Assembly (NCBI GenBank): GCA_029204045.2
Contig: CM055060.1
Location: 59,465,104 to 59,529,103 of the forward strand
Length of the DNA: 64,000 nucleotides
Origin: Tillandsia leiboldiana
Taxonomy: Eukaryota; Streptophyta; Magnoliopsida; Poales; Bromeliaceae
Reading direction: 5' to 3'
Made by a program: the position numbers and the translations under genes. The notes under the pieces were generated by a model. That model saw only the letters and a program-made list of their open reading frames with translations, was not told the origin of the DNA and did not search any database. Below are positions 1 through 11,000 of the stretch, in pieces (the first letter of the stretch is position 1; every line of letters begins with the position of its first letter).

Positions 1-964
1 ATAACAGTTCTTACCCATTATTTTATAAATTTATTTTTTACCAAATTACCTCTTCTCCCATCCTTTCTCTTTTTTCAATACACTCTCATCATCACAAATC
101 CCTCTCTCTCTCCTCTCTCTCTCTTCTTCCCAATACACTTATCATCACAAATTTCTCTCTCCTCTCTCTTTTTTTCTTCTTCCCAATACACTCTCATAAG
201 CACAAATCCCTCTCTCTCCTCTCTCTTTTTAATTTAATTGGATATTAAATTAAATATTATTTTCAAAATTTTAGAAATTTTATTTTGATTTTGATTTTAT
301 CATAATTTTTGTAAGACTTTAAATTTTGAAATTTTATATTCGAAATTTTAACTTTAATTTAAATAAATAAAATGTTAAATTAAATATTATTTTCATAAAA
401 TATAATTTGAAATTTAATTTTGATTTTGATTATAATTTTGATTTTGATTTTGATTTTAATTTTATCTTAATTTTTGTAAGGCTTTAATCCATTAATTAAA
501 ACGAAGAAAGTAAAAGTTATTATTTGAAAATTAAAAAATTTTATGTTTAAAATTTATAATTTAAAATAATATTATATAATTTTAAATTTTAAAATTTAAA
601 TGTTGAAATTTTATATTTAAAATTTTAAATTTAATTTGAGAAAAAATATATTAAATTAAATATTATTTTTAAAAAATATAATTTGATTATGATTTTGATT
701 TTATCTTAATTTTTTTAAAGCTTTAATTCATTAATTAAAACGAACTAATTAGATTTTAACAACTTTTATCACATATTAAATCTTGAGGGTAAAAAAGTAA
801 TTTACATAATTTAATCTCTTTATTCCTCTTATTCTTCATTATCATACCAAATACAAAATCTCTTATCCCTAGAACCATCCCAAACACTTTTTTACCCTTG
901 TTTCGTACTTTATACTTATACCTGGTACTACTAATTCTCACTAATTTCCGAACCAAACGATACC
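1..964 (-). mobile_element. PIF/Harbinger-type non-autonomous element, copy 1 (cut by window edge)
   Basis: AT-rich non-coding element in reverse orientation. Its reverse complement aligns along its length with the element at 6527-7554: shared subterminal blocks, the same short T-rich and A-rich internal motifs, and CT-rich tracts near one end. The end at 964 reads, reverse complemented, GGTATCGTTTGGTTCGG, and is followed by TAA at 965-967, matching the TTA found next to copy 2. The other end lies beyond position 1. No transposase is encoded. The 3 bp TTA/TAA target duplication and GGG/CCGTTTGG-like ends suit PIF/Harbinger-derived MITEs. The class assignment is inference; the pairing of the copies is seen directly. 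Confidence 0.7.
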
Positions 965-1003
965 TAAAGCACTAACACTTGTAGTAGCTGCTTGGGTAAA
1001 AAT

Positions 1004-1356
1004 GTTTGGAGACCCCTCAACTACAGGTAGTTTAGAAATGACTCTTTTGTTTTAACTTTTTCGACTGAGACTCTCTTCACTTTTAATTTTTCAAAGAAAA
1101 TTATTCTACTTACTAAGTTGAAAATTTTGTCAAAATTTCATAGCTATATCAGCTATTAATTGTCACTTGTTTTAGTTGTATTTACTAAAAATAATTAAAA
1201 TTATTGAAATTAATAATTTTTTTTGATGATTTTAATAAAATTTTAACTTTTTTCTACAAAAATCACCCATAAAAAATTAAAAATGAGGGGACCTTAATCA
1301 ATAAGTGTAAAGTTGAGAGGATCATTTTGAAGATCTATAGTTGAGAAATTTTTATA
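1004..1356. repeat. Short inverted-repeat element, ends related to CCCCTCAACTA
   Basis: The left end contains ACCCCTCAACTACAGG and the right end contains CTATAGTTGAGAA, which are imperfect inverted repeats. The interior is AT-rich and non-coding. A similar layout recurs at 2277-2645. It looks like a MITE or a decayed inverted-repeat element; no target duplication was recognised. Confidence 0.35.
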
Positions 1357-1502
1357 TATTTTGGTGTAAGCTACAGTAGCATATACTCCACTTATGGAGT
1401 GTATAGGTAGTATGTTTCGTATTCATTTACAACGCTGCTGCACATACATTTCCAAAATGGATGTAGAGTGGCTGTGTCGAAGATGGAGGGTGAAAATTAG
1501 AG

Positions 1503-1505
<3 letters not shown>

Positions 1506-1552
<47 letters not shown>
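1506..1552. repeat. (GA)n microsatellite
   Basis: Uninterrupted GA dinucleotide tract of about 47 bases. Open frames across it are low-complexity and are not considered genes. Confidence 0.95.
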
Positions 1553-1557
<5 letters not shown>

Positions 1558-1867
1558 GAAGACGCAGGACGCAAAGATGGAAGATGAGGAGGCACGAAAG
1601 GTTAGAGAGAGAAGGGGGTGGGCGAATCCCACTTTATTTAGAAAAAAAAAAACTTTAAAAATAATAAGGTTGATACACGTCAACAATATTATTGAAAAAT
1701 GATATATTATTTATAAATTTTATTTATTTAATGAGTGCGAGTAATCATTGGTCATTTGATATGATCAATAAAATAATTTTATTTATTAAACAAATAAATA
1801 TAAAACGTGCATTCTTATTGATATGTATAAGTATCATTTTTTATATTTATTTATGCGAAAGAAGAAA

Positions 1868-1990
1868 GTACGCGAGAGTGGAGGGCGTCCCACGCCCAGC
1901 CGGCCCACGTGGCCGCCACGGAGAGGCTGCTTTCGTCTGGGCCCCGCCGTCCCTGTCCGCCTTCCTCCTGTGGAAACAAGGTCGCTTGAA
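1868..1990. other. GC-rich island in AT-rich DNA, unassigned
   Basis: About 120 bases of strongly GC-rich sequence stand out from very AT-rich flanks. A short open frame crosses it but shows no recognisable domain. It may be a captured genic fragment or part of an unrecognised repeat. Confidence 0.3.
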
Positions 1991-2276
1991 TACACGCCAC
2001 TTTAAAATAAAAAAATATTATATGTATATTTCTATATAAATATAAATTTATAATCTATTATAGTTTAGAATTTATAAAAATTTAAATGAATTTTAATAAA
2101 AAAATTCATACATTGGGAGGAAGAATATAAGTCATTAGATGATTGGAGTGTATATTTTATACTTGGTCTATAAGATGTTTATATAACATTGCTCTTTAAA
2201 ATAGTATGCTTCTTCCATTGAAGCCTCTGTAGTACTTTTCAGAAATAGCACTCTCAATTTTTTTTTTTTTTTTTTT

Positions 2277-2645
2277 TTAAATTGAGACCTCTCAATTTTT
2301 TTCTTTTTTTTTGAGTTCTTAATTATACTTATTTAAGTTAAAGATTTTATCATATTCAATGACTATATATTAGTTATTAACTATTAATTTGCCTAGCTTT
2401 ATTTATAAAAAATAATTTTTGATAAAATCATCAATAAATTTTTAATTTTTTATTATTAAAATTACTTAATTTGAAATTTAGGAAATGAGGGGTTTCAAGA
2501 AAAAAAATAAAAGAAAAGAAAAGCTGAGGGGTAGGGGGGTTATTTCATAAACGTCTATAGTTGAGGGGGGTCTTTAAGGCGCGGGCGGCGGCGTGCGGGG
2601 ATATTTCATAATGGTCTACAGTTGAGGGAGTCTTTAAATTTTCCC
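2277..2645. repeat. Second copy or relative of the CTCAACTA inverted-repeat element
   Basis: The left end has GAGACCTCTCAA and the right end has CTACAGTTGAGGGAGTC, echoing the element at 1004-1356. There is an internal G-rich duplication of the CTATAGTTGAGGGG motif near 2560. Non-coding. Confidence 0.3.
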
Positions 2646-2659
2646 TATATAAATAAAGC

Positions 2660-2825
2660 AATGCTACATGTACACCCCGAAAGGGTGTACATCATACATC
2701 TCCACCATTTTAATGATGGCGATATTTTTTACGGGTCACATCAAGTGACCCATCATCACACCCCCATCCTTAGATGGGTGGGGGTGTGAGATGTACACCC
2801 CTTACGGGTGTACACGTAGCATTTT
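2660..2825. mobile_element. MITE of the GCTAGATGTACACCCC family, copy a
   Basis: About 165 bp. The left end reads AATGCTACATGTACACCCC and the right end mirrors it as GGGTGTACACGTAGCATT. Inside are further nested inverted repeats (GTGTACAT and CACCCCCATCC). Four other good copies share this layout in the window. No coding capacity. A TA target is possible but not proven here. Confidence 0.65.
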
Positions 2826-2890
2826 CCATATAAATATAGCACCCTTTCGGGATATACACCCCTTTCCTGGTGTACAACTAGTATTTTTTT
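2826..2890. repeat. Partial remnant of the same MITE family
   Basis: A short stretch with ATATACACCCC and GGTGTACAACTAG that mirrors only the terminal parts of the neighbouring copies. It is probably a deletion derivative lying between copies a and b. Confidence 0.4.
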
Positions 2891-2894
2891 ATAG

Positions 2895-3058
2895 AAAATG
2901 CTAGATGTACACCCTAATTGGGGTGTACATTTTACACCCATCCCATTCTGGGGTGGGGTGAATTTCACTCGTCCATCGATGGGACGAGTGGAGGAATACC
3001 CATCTCAGGATGGAGTGGGTGTAAAATGTACATCCCATTTGGAGTGTATAGGTAGCCG
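2895..3058. mobile_element. MITE of the GCTAGATGTACACCCC family, copy b
   Basis: The left end reads AAAATGCTAGATGTACACCC and the right end is GGAGTGTATAGGTAGC. The centre carries an ACTCGTCC...GGACGAGT palindrome shared with copy c. About 163 bp, non-coding. Confidence 0.65.
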
Positions 3059-3082
3059 TCCTCTTTTTTTATATATATTAGG

Positions 3083-3215
3083 GTTTTATATTTTACCTTA
3101 TTTATTCTAGAGTGGAATGAAATCTACTCGTTATTTTAAAATGACGAATAAATAAGTGCTCATCTTAGAATAAATATGATGTATAATATATACTCCAAAT
3201 AAAATATACAGATAA
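3083..3215. repeat. Degenerate relative of the MITE family
   Basis: AT-richer version with the same order of motifs: ends related to GTATATTATACAT, and a central ACTCGTTATTTTAAAATGACGA hairpin-like block. A further AT-rich relative lies near 3335-3500. Both are decayed. Confidence 0.35.
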
Positions 3216-3334
3216 CATATGAATGTATGAAATACAACTACTATACTTCTAACTGGATGGCCAATGCGCCCATGCTTCAGATACATTATTTTTTTAATCT
3301 GCTTTAATTCTCAAAAGTTTGTTCCATAAATAGG

Positions 3335-3500
3335 AGAAATGCTATTCATACAACCGTGTATAATATACATTATTATATACTTTATTTATTTAAGAGAAAT
3401 TTTTTTATTAGGTATTTTGAAATGACTAGAAAATTTTATTCTACTCTAAAGTAAATAAAATATAAAATATAAATTTTATTTGGAATATATTATAAGTATT
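3335..3500. repeat. Degenerate relative of the MITE family
   Basis: Begins GAGAAATGCTATTCATAC, close to the family left end, and shows the GTGTATAATATACAT block and the central ATTTTGAAATGACTAG motif, but is heavily AT-drifted. Non-coding. Confidence 0.35.
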
Positions 3501-3845
3501 TTTTATAAATATTATAAAAAATAATACTATTGGAATATTCAGAAATAGATGTAGTACACTCCATCCAAGTGGGAACTTACTCATCACTGGTTGGATAGAT
3601 GGAATGTACAGTTAAAATTTGTTCTATTTTAAAATAAATAATTAGAATGAATGTGATGTACAAATAATAATTTTTTATTATAAAATATATATACTGTGTA
3701 TATTGCTGTCCGCTAATGACCTGTCATGCGAGCATGTAATTCTGTGTGGCGCCCGCAAGATCATTACACCTAAAAAAAATAAAAAAAACCGAAACGTCCA
3801 TTTCTCAAAGATCATATTTTAATTGGGTTAGTTAGTATTTTTTCG

Positions 3846-4010
3846 GAAAATGCTAGATGTACATTTTAATTGGGTGTACATCTTACACTCATTTTATTTC
3901 GGAGTGAAGTAAATTTTACTCGTCCCATCGATAGGACGAGTGAAGAAATATTCATTCCAGGATGGAGTGAGTGTAGAATGTATACCCTATTTGGGGGTAC
4001 AGATAGTAGT
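3846..4010. mobile_element. MITE of the GCTAGATGTACACCCC family, copy c
   Basis: The left end reads AAAATGCTAGATGTACAT. The centre holds the ACTCGTCCCATCGATAGGAC palindrome nearly identical to copy b. The right end GGGGGTACAGATAG abuts the foldback element that starts at about 4018. Confidence 0.6.
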
Positions 4011-4017
4011 CCTCTAT

Positions 4018-4645
4018 GGGCTTTTTTTGAAATTGATCCTATAAAAATTTAAATTTATAAAAATAGCCCTGCAAAATTTAAATTTGCAAAACTAGCCTTC
4101 CTTTTGCCAACTCAGTGCCACGTAGGTCAGACGAACTGAAGGCGCTGAACGCTTCAGCGCCTTCAAAAAAAATCTGTGAAGGCGCTGAACGCTTCAGCAC
4201 CTTCATGATACATGTTGAAGGCGCTGAAGCGTTCAGCGCCTTCACAAAAAAACCTGTGAAGGCGCTGAATGAATCAGCGCCTTCAACACATTGCATGAAG
4301 GCGCTGAAGCGTTCAGCGCCTTCAGCATACCCATAAAGCGTCGAGGACTTATCCATTTTTCGCGGCGAAAAATGGCTAAGTCCTCACTGTAAGCGAAAAA
4401 TGGCTTCTCTGTAAAGGCGCTGAGTTGCTCAGCGCCTTTACTGTAATGGTTGTGCTGAAGGCGCTGAACGCTTCAGCGCCTTCACAGGATTTTTTTGTGA
4501 AGGCGCTGAACGCTTCATCGCCTTCAGTTCGTCTTGCCTCCGTGGCGCTGAGGTGGCAAAAGGAGGACTAGTTTTGTAAATTTAAATTTTGCAGGGCTAT
4601 TTTTATAAATTTAAATGTTTATAGGGTTAATTAAAAAAAAAGCTC
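4018..4645. mobile_element. Foldback element with about 120 bp terminal inverted repeats
   Basis: The outer about 120 bases at each side are inverted copies: left blocks such as TATAAAAATAGCCCTGCAAA and CTTTTGCCAACTCAGTGCCA recur reverse complemented at 4530-4640 with a few mismatches. The centre of symmetry lies near 4364, inside an inverted repeat whose arms both contain GCGAAAAATGG and GAGGACTTA. Between the termini and the centre sit eight short palindromes (listed separately). No protein is encoded; the apparent frames are repeats of the palindrome. No clean target duplication was identified. It is a non-autonomous foldback transposon by structure; the superfamily is unknown. Confidence 0.75.
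4138..4525. repeat. Array of eight 27-29 nt palindromes inside the foldback element
   Basis: Units lie at 4138-4164, 4178-4204, 4217-4243, 4258-4284, 4297-4323, 4412-4440, 4457-4483 and 4499-4525. Each is a near-perfect hairpin: arm GAAGGCGCTGAA, a 3 nt loop and the complementary arm. The 4412 unit carries compensatory changes at both arms (TAAAGG...CCTTTA and GAG...CTC), so pairing is kept while the sequence differs. Spacers are 12-16 nt, except for the longer central gap that holds another palindrome at 4353-4375. Confidence 0.85.
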
Positions 4646-4874
4646 TTTTTTTGGGTTACGAAAGTTTTTGAGTTCTGCATTAAGCATGCATGGCGTCTCC
4701 AACGCCTTATCATTACGTTGTTTTTTATACTCTAGATCATTAAAACTGTTTAGTAGTGTATTTCTTTTTTTTTAAGAACAAGATGGGCTGTCATGTATTT
4801 CGTTCTTTATTTTTTTACATAAATTTTATTAGAAATGTAAAATAATTAATTTTAATATTTAAAATTTTAAATAT

Positions 4875-5481
4875 TGTTGGCAAGGCGGTATAAGATTTGG
4901 TCTACATGGTCAACCAATGTGAATGAATTAAAAGGCAACATATAGTACACTGGGGATTGAGAAAAAAATATACACCTAAACTCCAACAAGATTTAGGCGG
5001 AAATGGCTGGAATAGTGGAGAGAAAATATTCGCCATTATGGTGCATCACTATAAATAGGCAAAGTTCATCTGTAATAAAAGTCCTTCACATGAATAAAAA
5101 GATCGCAGCTATTCTATTTTCTTCAATTTCAACATTTATAGCTTTCTAGTTAATAGTTTAGTAACTTTCTAGTTAAGAGTTTAGTAATTTTGAGCTTTTT
5201 AGGAGCAGTTCTTAGTTTTATAATAAGTTATTCAATAAATATAATCAACTTGACTCTTCAAGCTAAATTTATTTTTCGGTTCATTTTATGCGTTTGTTAG
5301 AAATAATTTGATTGAGTCAATTCTTTCTCAATCTGATTGCTTGATTATGAAGCACTTTCGAGAACCGATCTACGACCATACCATCAGTCAACGATTTGAT
5401 TTTGATTGGCAGTATAACATATATCAACTATTCGGTCCTTTTCTACTTATGCTAGTTAAGAAGGGTGACTGATTGTTTACA
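4875..5481 (+). mobile_element. LTR-like sequence (possible copia-type LTR) with PBS-like tail
   Basis: Starts TGTTGGCAAGG and ends GTTTACA, giving TG...CA ends. A TATA-like CTATAAATAGG occurs near 5050 and an AATAAAA signal about 45 bases further on. Immediately after the end is TTTGGTATTAGC, which partly resembles an initiator-Met primer binding site. No matching second LTR, target duplication or coding domain was found, so this is a tentative remnant. 5482-5700 holds nothing recognisable. Confidence 0.35.
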
Positions 5482-5701
5482 GGTTTGGTATTAGCAAAGT
5501 GAAGGTGTAATTCAAGTTGTAACGGTCTGTTGGCCCGGTCAGCAATTTGTTGTAGCTTTTCATTTATTAGGGATTTTGCTCACTTATTTTGATTTCTCGA
5601 CATCTTCTCGGGTCTCTTATTTACAGTCTCTTGACTTTGTTCATTGACTCCCATAGTGAAAAAGAACTTATATAGCTGTTCCATATGGGCATTATAATAT
5701 G

Positions 5702-5874
5702 AGGAATGCTACCTGTACATCCATAAATGAATGTACATCTTACATTTCCATCCTTGAACCAAGAATGAGAGTTTTTTCATCCATCACTTTAAGTGATGGA
5801 TAAAATTTATCCGATCCTTGAATGGATGGAATGTAAAATGTAAATTCTTTTTAGAGTGTACACTTAACTTTTTC
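5702..5874. mobile_element. MITE of the GCTAGATGTACACCCC family, copy d (diverged)
   Basis: The left end GGAATGCTACCTGTACATCC and right end AGAGTGTACACTTAACTTTTTCC fit the family termini. The centre has a CATCACTTTAAGTGATG palindrome. About 170 bp, non-coding. Confidence 0.55.
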
Positions 5875-6412
5875 CTCATAATATTTGGCATGCTGATACA
5901 GAAGAAGGACTTACGAAACCTCACTAAGTACTGACTTTGGAGGGACCAATCAGAAAACATAATATTTGTTAGTAAGAATCTAAATAATTTTGTAACGAAA
6001 ATCTGAGATTCATGAGAAAAGGAAAAAAAAAAAAAAGCAATGCGTCGTACACCTATATCTTACTTTACTATTGATAAAATTAATACAATTAGTATAAAAA
6101 ATAATTTTTAGATGTACTCAAGAGTAAAAATTGCATCCCCTTCCATAATTTCTGTTTTTTTTTTCTTTTTTTTTTCTTTGGAGGATGGAAAATGACTCTT
6201 GTGTACTACAGGCGTTCGTACAACACTGGCCGTGACACGAAAGCTCTGTGGGCCTCGGCCCAAGATAATAATTTGGAATACGGAAATTAAACTTAAAATC
6301 TGGTGCTTAGGATTTATCTTATTTTGGATGTATTAGTGGCTTTCATTTCATCACAACTTTTAATCACCATCTTTTTTGCAACTAAAGTAATTTTCACATT
6401 TTTTTTTTAAAA

Positions 6413-6520
6413 ATATTTAATGTACATTCCAAAATAGATGCACATCTCACACCTCAGGAAGAAATTCAAATGAGTGGAATGTAAGATATACACTAAAAAA
6501 ATAGTATACAAATAGCATAA
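6413..6520. repeat. MITE family remnant
   Basis: Contains TTAATGTACATTCC, GATGCACATCTCACACC and a closing GAATGTAAGATATACACT block, in the family order but shortened. It lies directly left of the PIF/Harbinger-type element. The rest of 5875-6412 shows no gene. Confidence 0.35.
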
Positions 6521-6526
6521 TTCTTA

Positions 6527-7554
6527 GGGTCCGTTTGGTAACGGATTAAGGCAGAGCTAGCTAATCTAGGGATAAGTATAAAGTACGGAACTAGTGTAAA
6601 AAGGCGTTTGGGATGGTTACAGGAATAAGAGTTTATGTTTGGTATGAAAATAGGGAATACGAAAAATAAAGAGGTTAGATTGAATTAATTTACCTTTTTG
6701 CCCTCAAGATTTAATATGTCATAAAAGTTGTTAAAATCTAATTAGTTCGTTTTAATTAATGGATTAAAACTTTTAAAAAATTAAGATAAAATTAAAATTA
6801 TAATCAAATTATATTTTTTAAAAATAATATTTAATTTAACATTTTATTTTCTCAAATTAAATTTAAAATTTTAAATATAAAATTTCAACATTTAAATTTT
6901 AAAATTTAAATTTTATAATATTAATTTTAAATTATAAATTTTAAACATAAAATTTTTTAATTTTTAAATAATAACTTTTACTTTCTTTGTTTTAATTAAT
7001 GGATTAAAGTCTTACAAAAATTAAGATAAAATCAAAATCAAAATCAAAATCAAAATCAAAATCGAAATCAAATTTCAAATTATATTTTATGAGAATAATA
7101 TTTAATTTAATATTTTATTTGTTTAAATTAAAGTTAAAATTTTGAATATAATATTTTAAAATTTAAAACTTTACAAAAATTACGATAAAATCAAAATCAA
7201 AATAAAATTTTTAAAATTTTGAAAATAATATCTAATTTAACATCCAATTAAATTAAAAAGAGAGAGAGAGGGGAGAGAGTGATTTGTGATAATGAGAGTG
7301 TATTAGGAAGAAGGAAAAGAGAGAGAGGAGAGAGAGAGATTTGTGATGATGAGTGTATTGGGAAGAGAGAAAGGAGGGGCGGAGGGATAGTTTGGCAAAA
7401 AAAAAAAAAAAATTATAAAATAATGGATAAGAACGATTGTTTCCGGTTATTCTGTTTGTACTGAAACTAGTGTACCGAATAATTCCTGATGTGTTTGGTA
7501 GAATAAAAAAGATAAACTCCTTATTCCTTGTTCTAATTCCGAAACAAACGGCCC
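6527..7554 (+). mobile_element. PIF/Harbinger-type non-autonomous element, copy 2 (complete)
   Basis: 1028 bp element starting GGGTCCGTTTGG and ending CAAACGGCCC, flanked on both sides by TTA (6524-6526 and 7555-7557), a 3 bp target duplication. The interior is AT-rich, with a run of AAAATC repeats near 7030 and GA-rich tracts near 7260-7370; no transposase is present. It aligns in inverse orientation with 1-964. Target duplication and end sequence fit PIF/Harbinger MITEs; the long internal region makes it larger than typical Tourist MITEs. Confidence 0.75.
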
Positions 7555-7971
7555 TTAAAAAAAAAAAAGAAAAAAAAAGAACACTGTATTGAAAGTATAA
7601 TTAAGACCATCCAGACTCCAGAGTTTCCAAGAAAGAGCGGGAAGGCTTTAGTGAAATTATGTTTAGTGTTGGAAGTTGGAACTGAGCTTCCAAGTTCCAA
7701 CTTCTCATGTTTTAGAGGTGCCAGAAAAAATAAAAGTTTAATTTTTAAAATAAAAATATTTTTGAATAATAATATAATAATATAATAAAATAATAAAGTT
7801 AAAAAATATCCAACCCTTCCCTGTGCAACAATGCCGACAGTAAAGTTTCTCCGATCGTATTCCACACGTCCAGAAGCCGACAAACAACCTCCGACCCGCG
7901 GAGCTCGGTCTACTCTCCATTTCCATTCCTCTTCTTTTTTTTTTTTGTAAAAAAAATAAAATAAAAAAAAA

Positions 7972-7998
7972 ATATATATATATACCCATATATATATT
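7972..7998 (+). promoter_or_regulatory. Candidate TATA region of GDPDL
   Basis: Two TATATATATA-type runs separated by CCCA, about 85-110 bases before the first ATG of the gene, followed by a CT-rich leader. Position and composition suit a plant core promoter; the site is inferred. The rest of 7558-8080 is non-coding upstream sequence. Confidence 0.4.
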
Positions 7999-8080
7999 AC
8001 ATCTCTTACACTCCACTCTGACACTTTTATACCTCTCAGAACAGAGGAATCATTACTCTCTCTCTTGGAGAGTGCGAACA

Positions 8081-11000
8081 ATGTGGGGGAGGAAGAGCAA
8101 GCTCTCCTCCTTCCTCGGAGCTTTTCTCCTTCTTCAGGTGGGTCTCGGCACCGCCCAGAGCACCAGCAAATCTTCTTGGAAAACCTTAAGCGGTAAACAA
8201 CCCCTTCCCTCTCTAGTTGTTCCTTCTTTTCTTTTTGTTTTTGGGCCCTTTTTTTGAATCTTTCGTGGACCTGATTTGGTTTGGCGTCAGTGTTTACTAT
8301 TTATGCACTTGGCTTAGAAGTGGGGGGACGTTCTCCGTGTTGGTTGTTGGGTTTTGAATTTTGCATGTGGAATCAATTCGAGGGGGAAGGGACTAGCTTT
8401 ATTCACGGCATAATTAAATTTGGAAATTACGAGTAGATAATGGCTAAACCCAAATGCTTTTGGTGGTAGTTTCTTTTAAGCGAAGATTATGTTCTTGTTC
8501 GGGCGCAATTTACAGCAACAACGTTTATGTAGGTTTCAATTCAGTATGATCTTAATGCTTCGGTAGTTTAAGATTATACCTTTCTTGTTTACTTAGGTTT
8601 GATTTTTCTCACAAGAGTATATTTTTTCCGTTTTCTTCTTCTATTTGCCTAGCATATAAGTTCTGATGTTCAATTATTTATATGCTTAGATATTTGAATT
8701 GGACTTCTCCATCCATGGTGCTTTACGTTTCTATTGACTTTATATTGTCTTGTTTGGAGGCTTATCTTCCCCCTTCATAATTTCAGGTGATTCTCCGGCT
8801 ATAATAGCCAAGGGCGGCTTTTCGGGGCTATTTCCTGATTCCAGTTTTGCTGCATATAGTTTTGTATACACAGCTAGCTCAGCGGATACAATTCTGTGGT
8901 GTGATGTGCGATTAACAAAGGATGGCATCGGAATCTGTCTACCGGATGTTATATTAAACAATTGCACTAATATTGCAGATATTTACCCTGGCAGAATGAA
9001 ACATTACGATGTTAATGGTGTGCTGATGACAGGATGGTTTTCTGTGGACTTTAATATCTCTGAAATTTCTGAGGTTTTTTGTAAGTATTTTATTTAAGTT
9101 ATTTATGTTTATTATGATGCCTTACTGCAAATGCGCGTAGGAGTGTATTGCTCTTCATTGTATATTAGCATGCTCTCAACTATACAAATGAGGTTGAGAG
9201 CGACAGTTTAAGACATGTTGAAAGTAGCGGAAAATTACATAAATATCAAAAACCCATGAAGCTCATTGTGGTGGTGATCGTGTCAGCTATTCTAGTTAAC
9301 CATGCTTAGTGTCGTGTACTTTTCGAGGCCTTTGCACTTGTACGAACCATTCATTTAGTTTGAAAAAAGAAAAAAAAAATCAGTTGAGCCTGGGGCTCCA
9401 ACAAAATAGATTTTGTTTGAGCTCCGGGCTTTGATGGGCACCACGTGACGTCTACCCACGTAGCACCCATTTAGAAAGGGAGCGCTCCGTCACGCACGTA
9501 GCAAAATATCTGGATTATTCTAAAAGTTGTTGCTGAGTTCAACACTGTTCGAGGAAGCGGAAGCGTCTAGGGCTGCCATAGAGCTTTTAAAAAGCATATA
9601 TATTATAATTAGGATGGAGATGATAGGTGGTAGTTTTCTTCCCTCTTGGCTTGTATCTAGGCTCCATTTGGTGCAGCTCAACATGCACTCTTGGGTGGCA
9701 AGAGGCCCTACATATAGGAGTAGTGTGCCTCAAGCAATTCCAAGCCCTTCAACTCTAACAGCTTGTAATCCTCTCACTCAAGTAATATAATACAGTTCCA
9801 ATTTCCTCGAAGAACTACTCTCTTTTTCTTTCTTCCAACTTAGTTCTAGAGCGAGTAGGTCCAGGCTAGCAAGTTAGATGCAGACTTGCCTATCTTCTCG
9901 GAGGAAGGCAGGCGCCGCACAGGTTCTTACGAGCCAAAAACTTAGGCCCATGGCAGTGCGCTCCCTTCCCAAATGGTTTTTTTTTTCTTTTACTTTTTAA
10001 TAAATATAAGTGAATAAAAGAAAAATAAAAAAATTAAGGTAGAAAAGTAAAAATAAAAGAAAAAAAATTGAATACTGGAAGAGAGCGCAAGCACAAAGTG
10101 GTCACTTCCGGTATATGTTTTATTTTTAAAGGATAAAAGTTAAAAGGATTAAAATTTTAAAAAGTTATACTTGACTGGTTTGTTTTTAATCGAAGAATAA
10201 AATTTAAAAACGGTCCTGAAAATATAGAGCTTGATTACAACCTAAAAGAAACAATCAATTAATTGTTTTGAGAGAGAGATGATGCTATTTTATCTTCTGA
10301 TAACTTGAAAAATTAAGGTGCAATTATTGTATTCTTTTTTAATTGATTTATTTTATTTTATTTTAATTTTTTTACTCTGCCCACCCAGTGCGTATCGGAG
10401 TCTCAGGCTCCAACAATTTTGTTGGAGCCCCGGCTCCACAGATTTTATTTTATTTATTTATTTTTTTTTCCATCTAGTTCGACCATGTAAGTTGATAAAA
10501 GTTGCACCTTTGTATGTCCTCTTACTGAAAGGAACAGTGAAGGACAGTGAAAATCATTTTCCCTGTTTTCTCTCTGTTGTCTGGATGATATTTATCTTGC
10601 TTTGCTTGTTGTTATATTTGGCTTTGCTTTTGGAATTCCAAGGAATCAAAGATCCAGAAGCAAAAATATCTTTTGTTTGTTGTTCCATATGATATTATCA
10701 TAAATTTTGTGCTGATTATCTTATAATTGAGCAGTGAAGCAAGCTATATATTCTCGCACGGATAAATTTGATTATAGCAATTATGCTATACTAGGTGTCA
10801 CTGATGTGGTATCGCAGATTAAGCCCCATGCTATTTGGCTGAATGTACAGGTGTAGTTACTTTAACCATTGTTTGCGCCATTCTTTTGTAGATGCTATTA
10901 ACTTTTGCTGAAATTTCAACCGGAACCTTCAAAATATTTGAATTATCATAGATGCCCCTGCAAAAATACATATTCTTTCATAAGTGTGTTTTTTGGTTGC

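Noticed and set aside
1423..2039. Small frames around the (GA)n tract and the GC island
   Set aside because: Low-complexity translation and no conserved domain; no splice-site support for an extended gene.
4078..4356. Open frames on both strands over the palindrome array
   Set aside because: They are translations of the repeated hairpin with no domain; a by-product of palindromes without stops.
4138..4525. Regularly spaced identical units resembling a CRISPR array
   Set aside because: Units are palindromic, spacers are only 12-16 nt and partly repetitive, there are no cas genes, and the context is a plant foldback element.
7533..8081. A 182-codon minus-strand frame upstream of GDPDL
   Set aside because: It crosses the end of a MITE and poly-A/T tracts, has a repetitive Lys/Phe/Tyr composition and overlaps the promoter.
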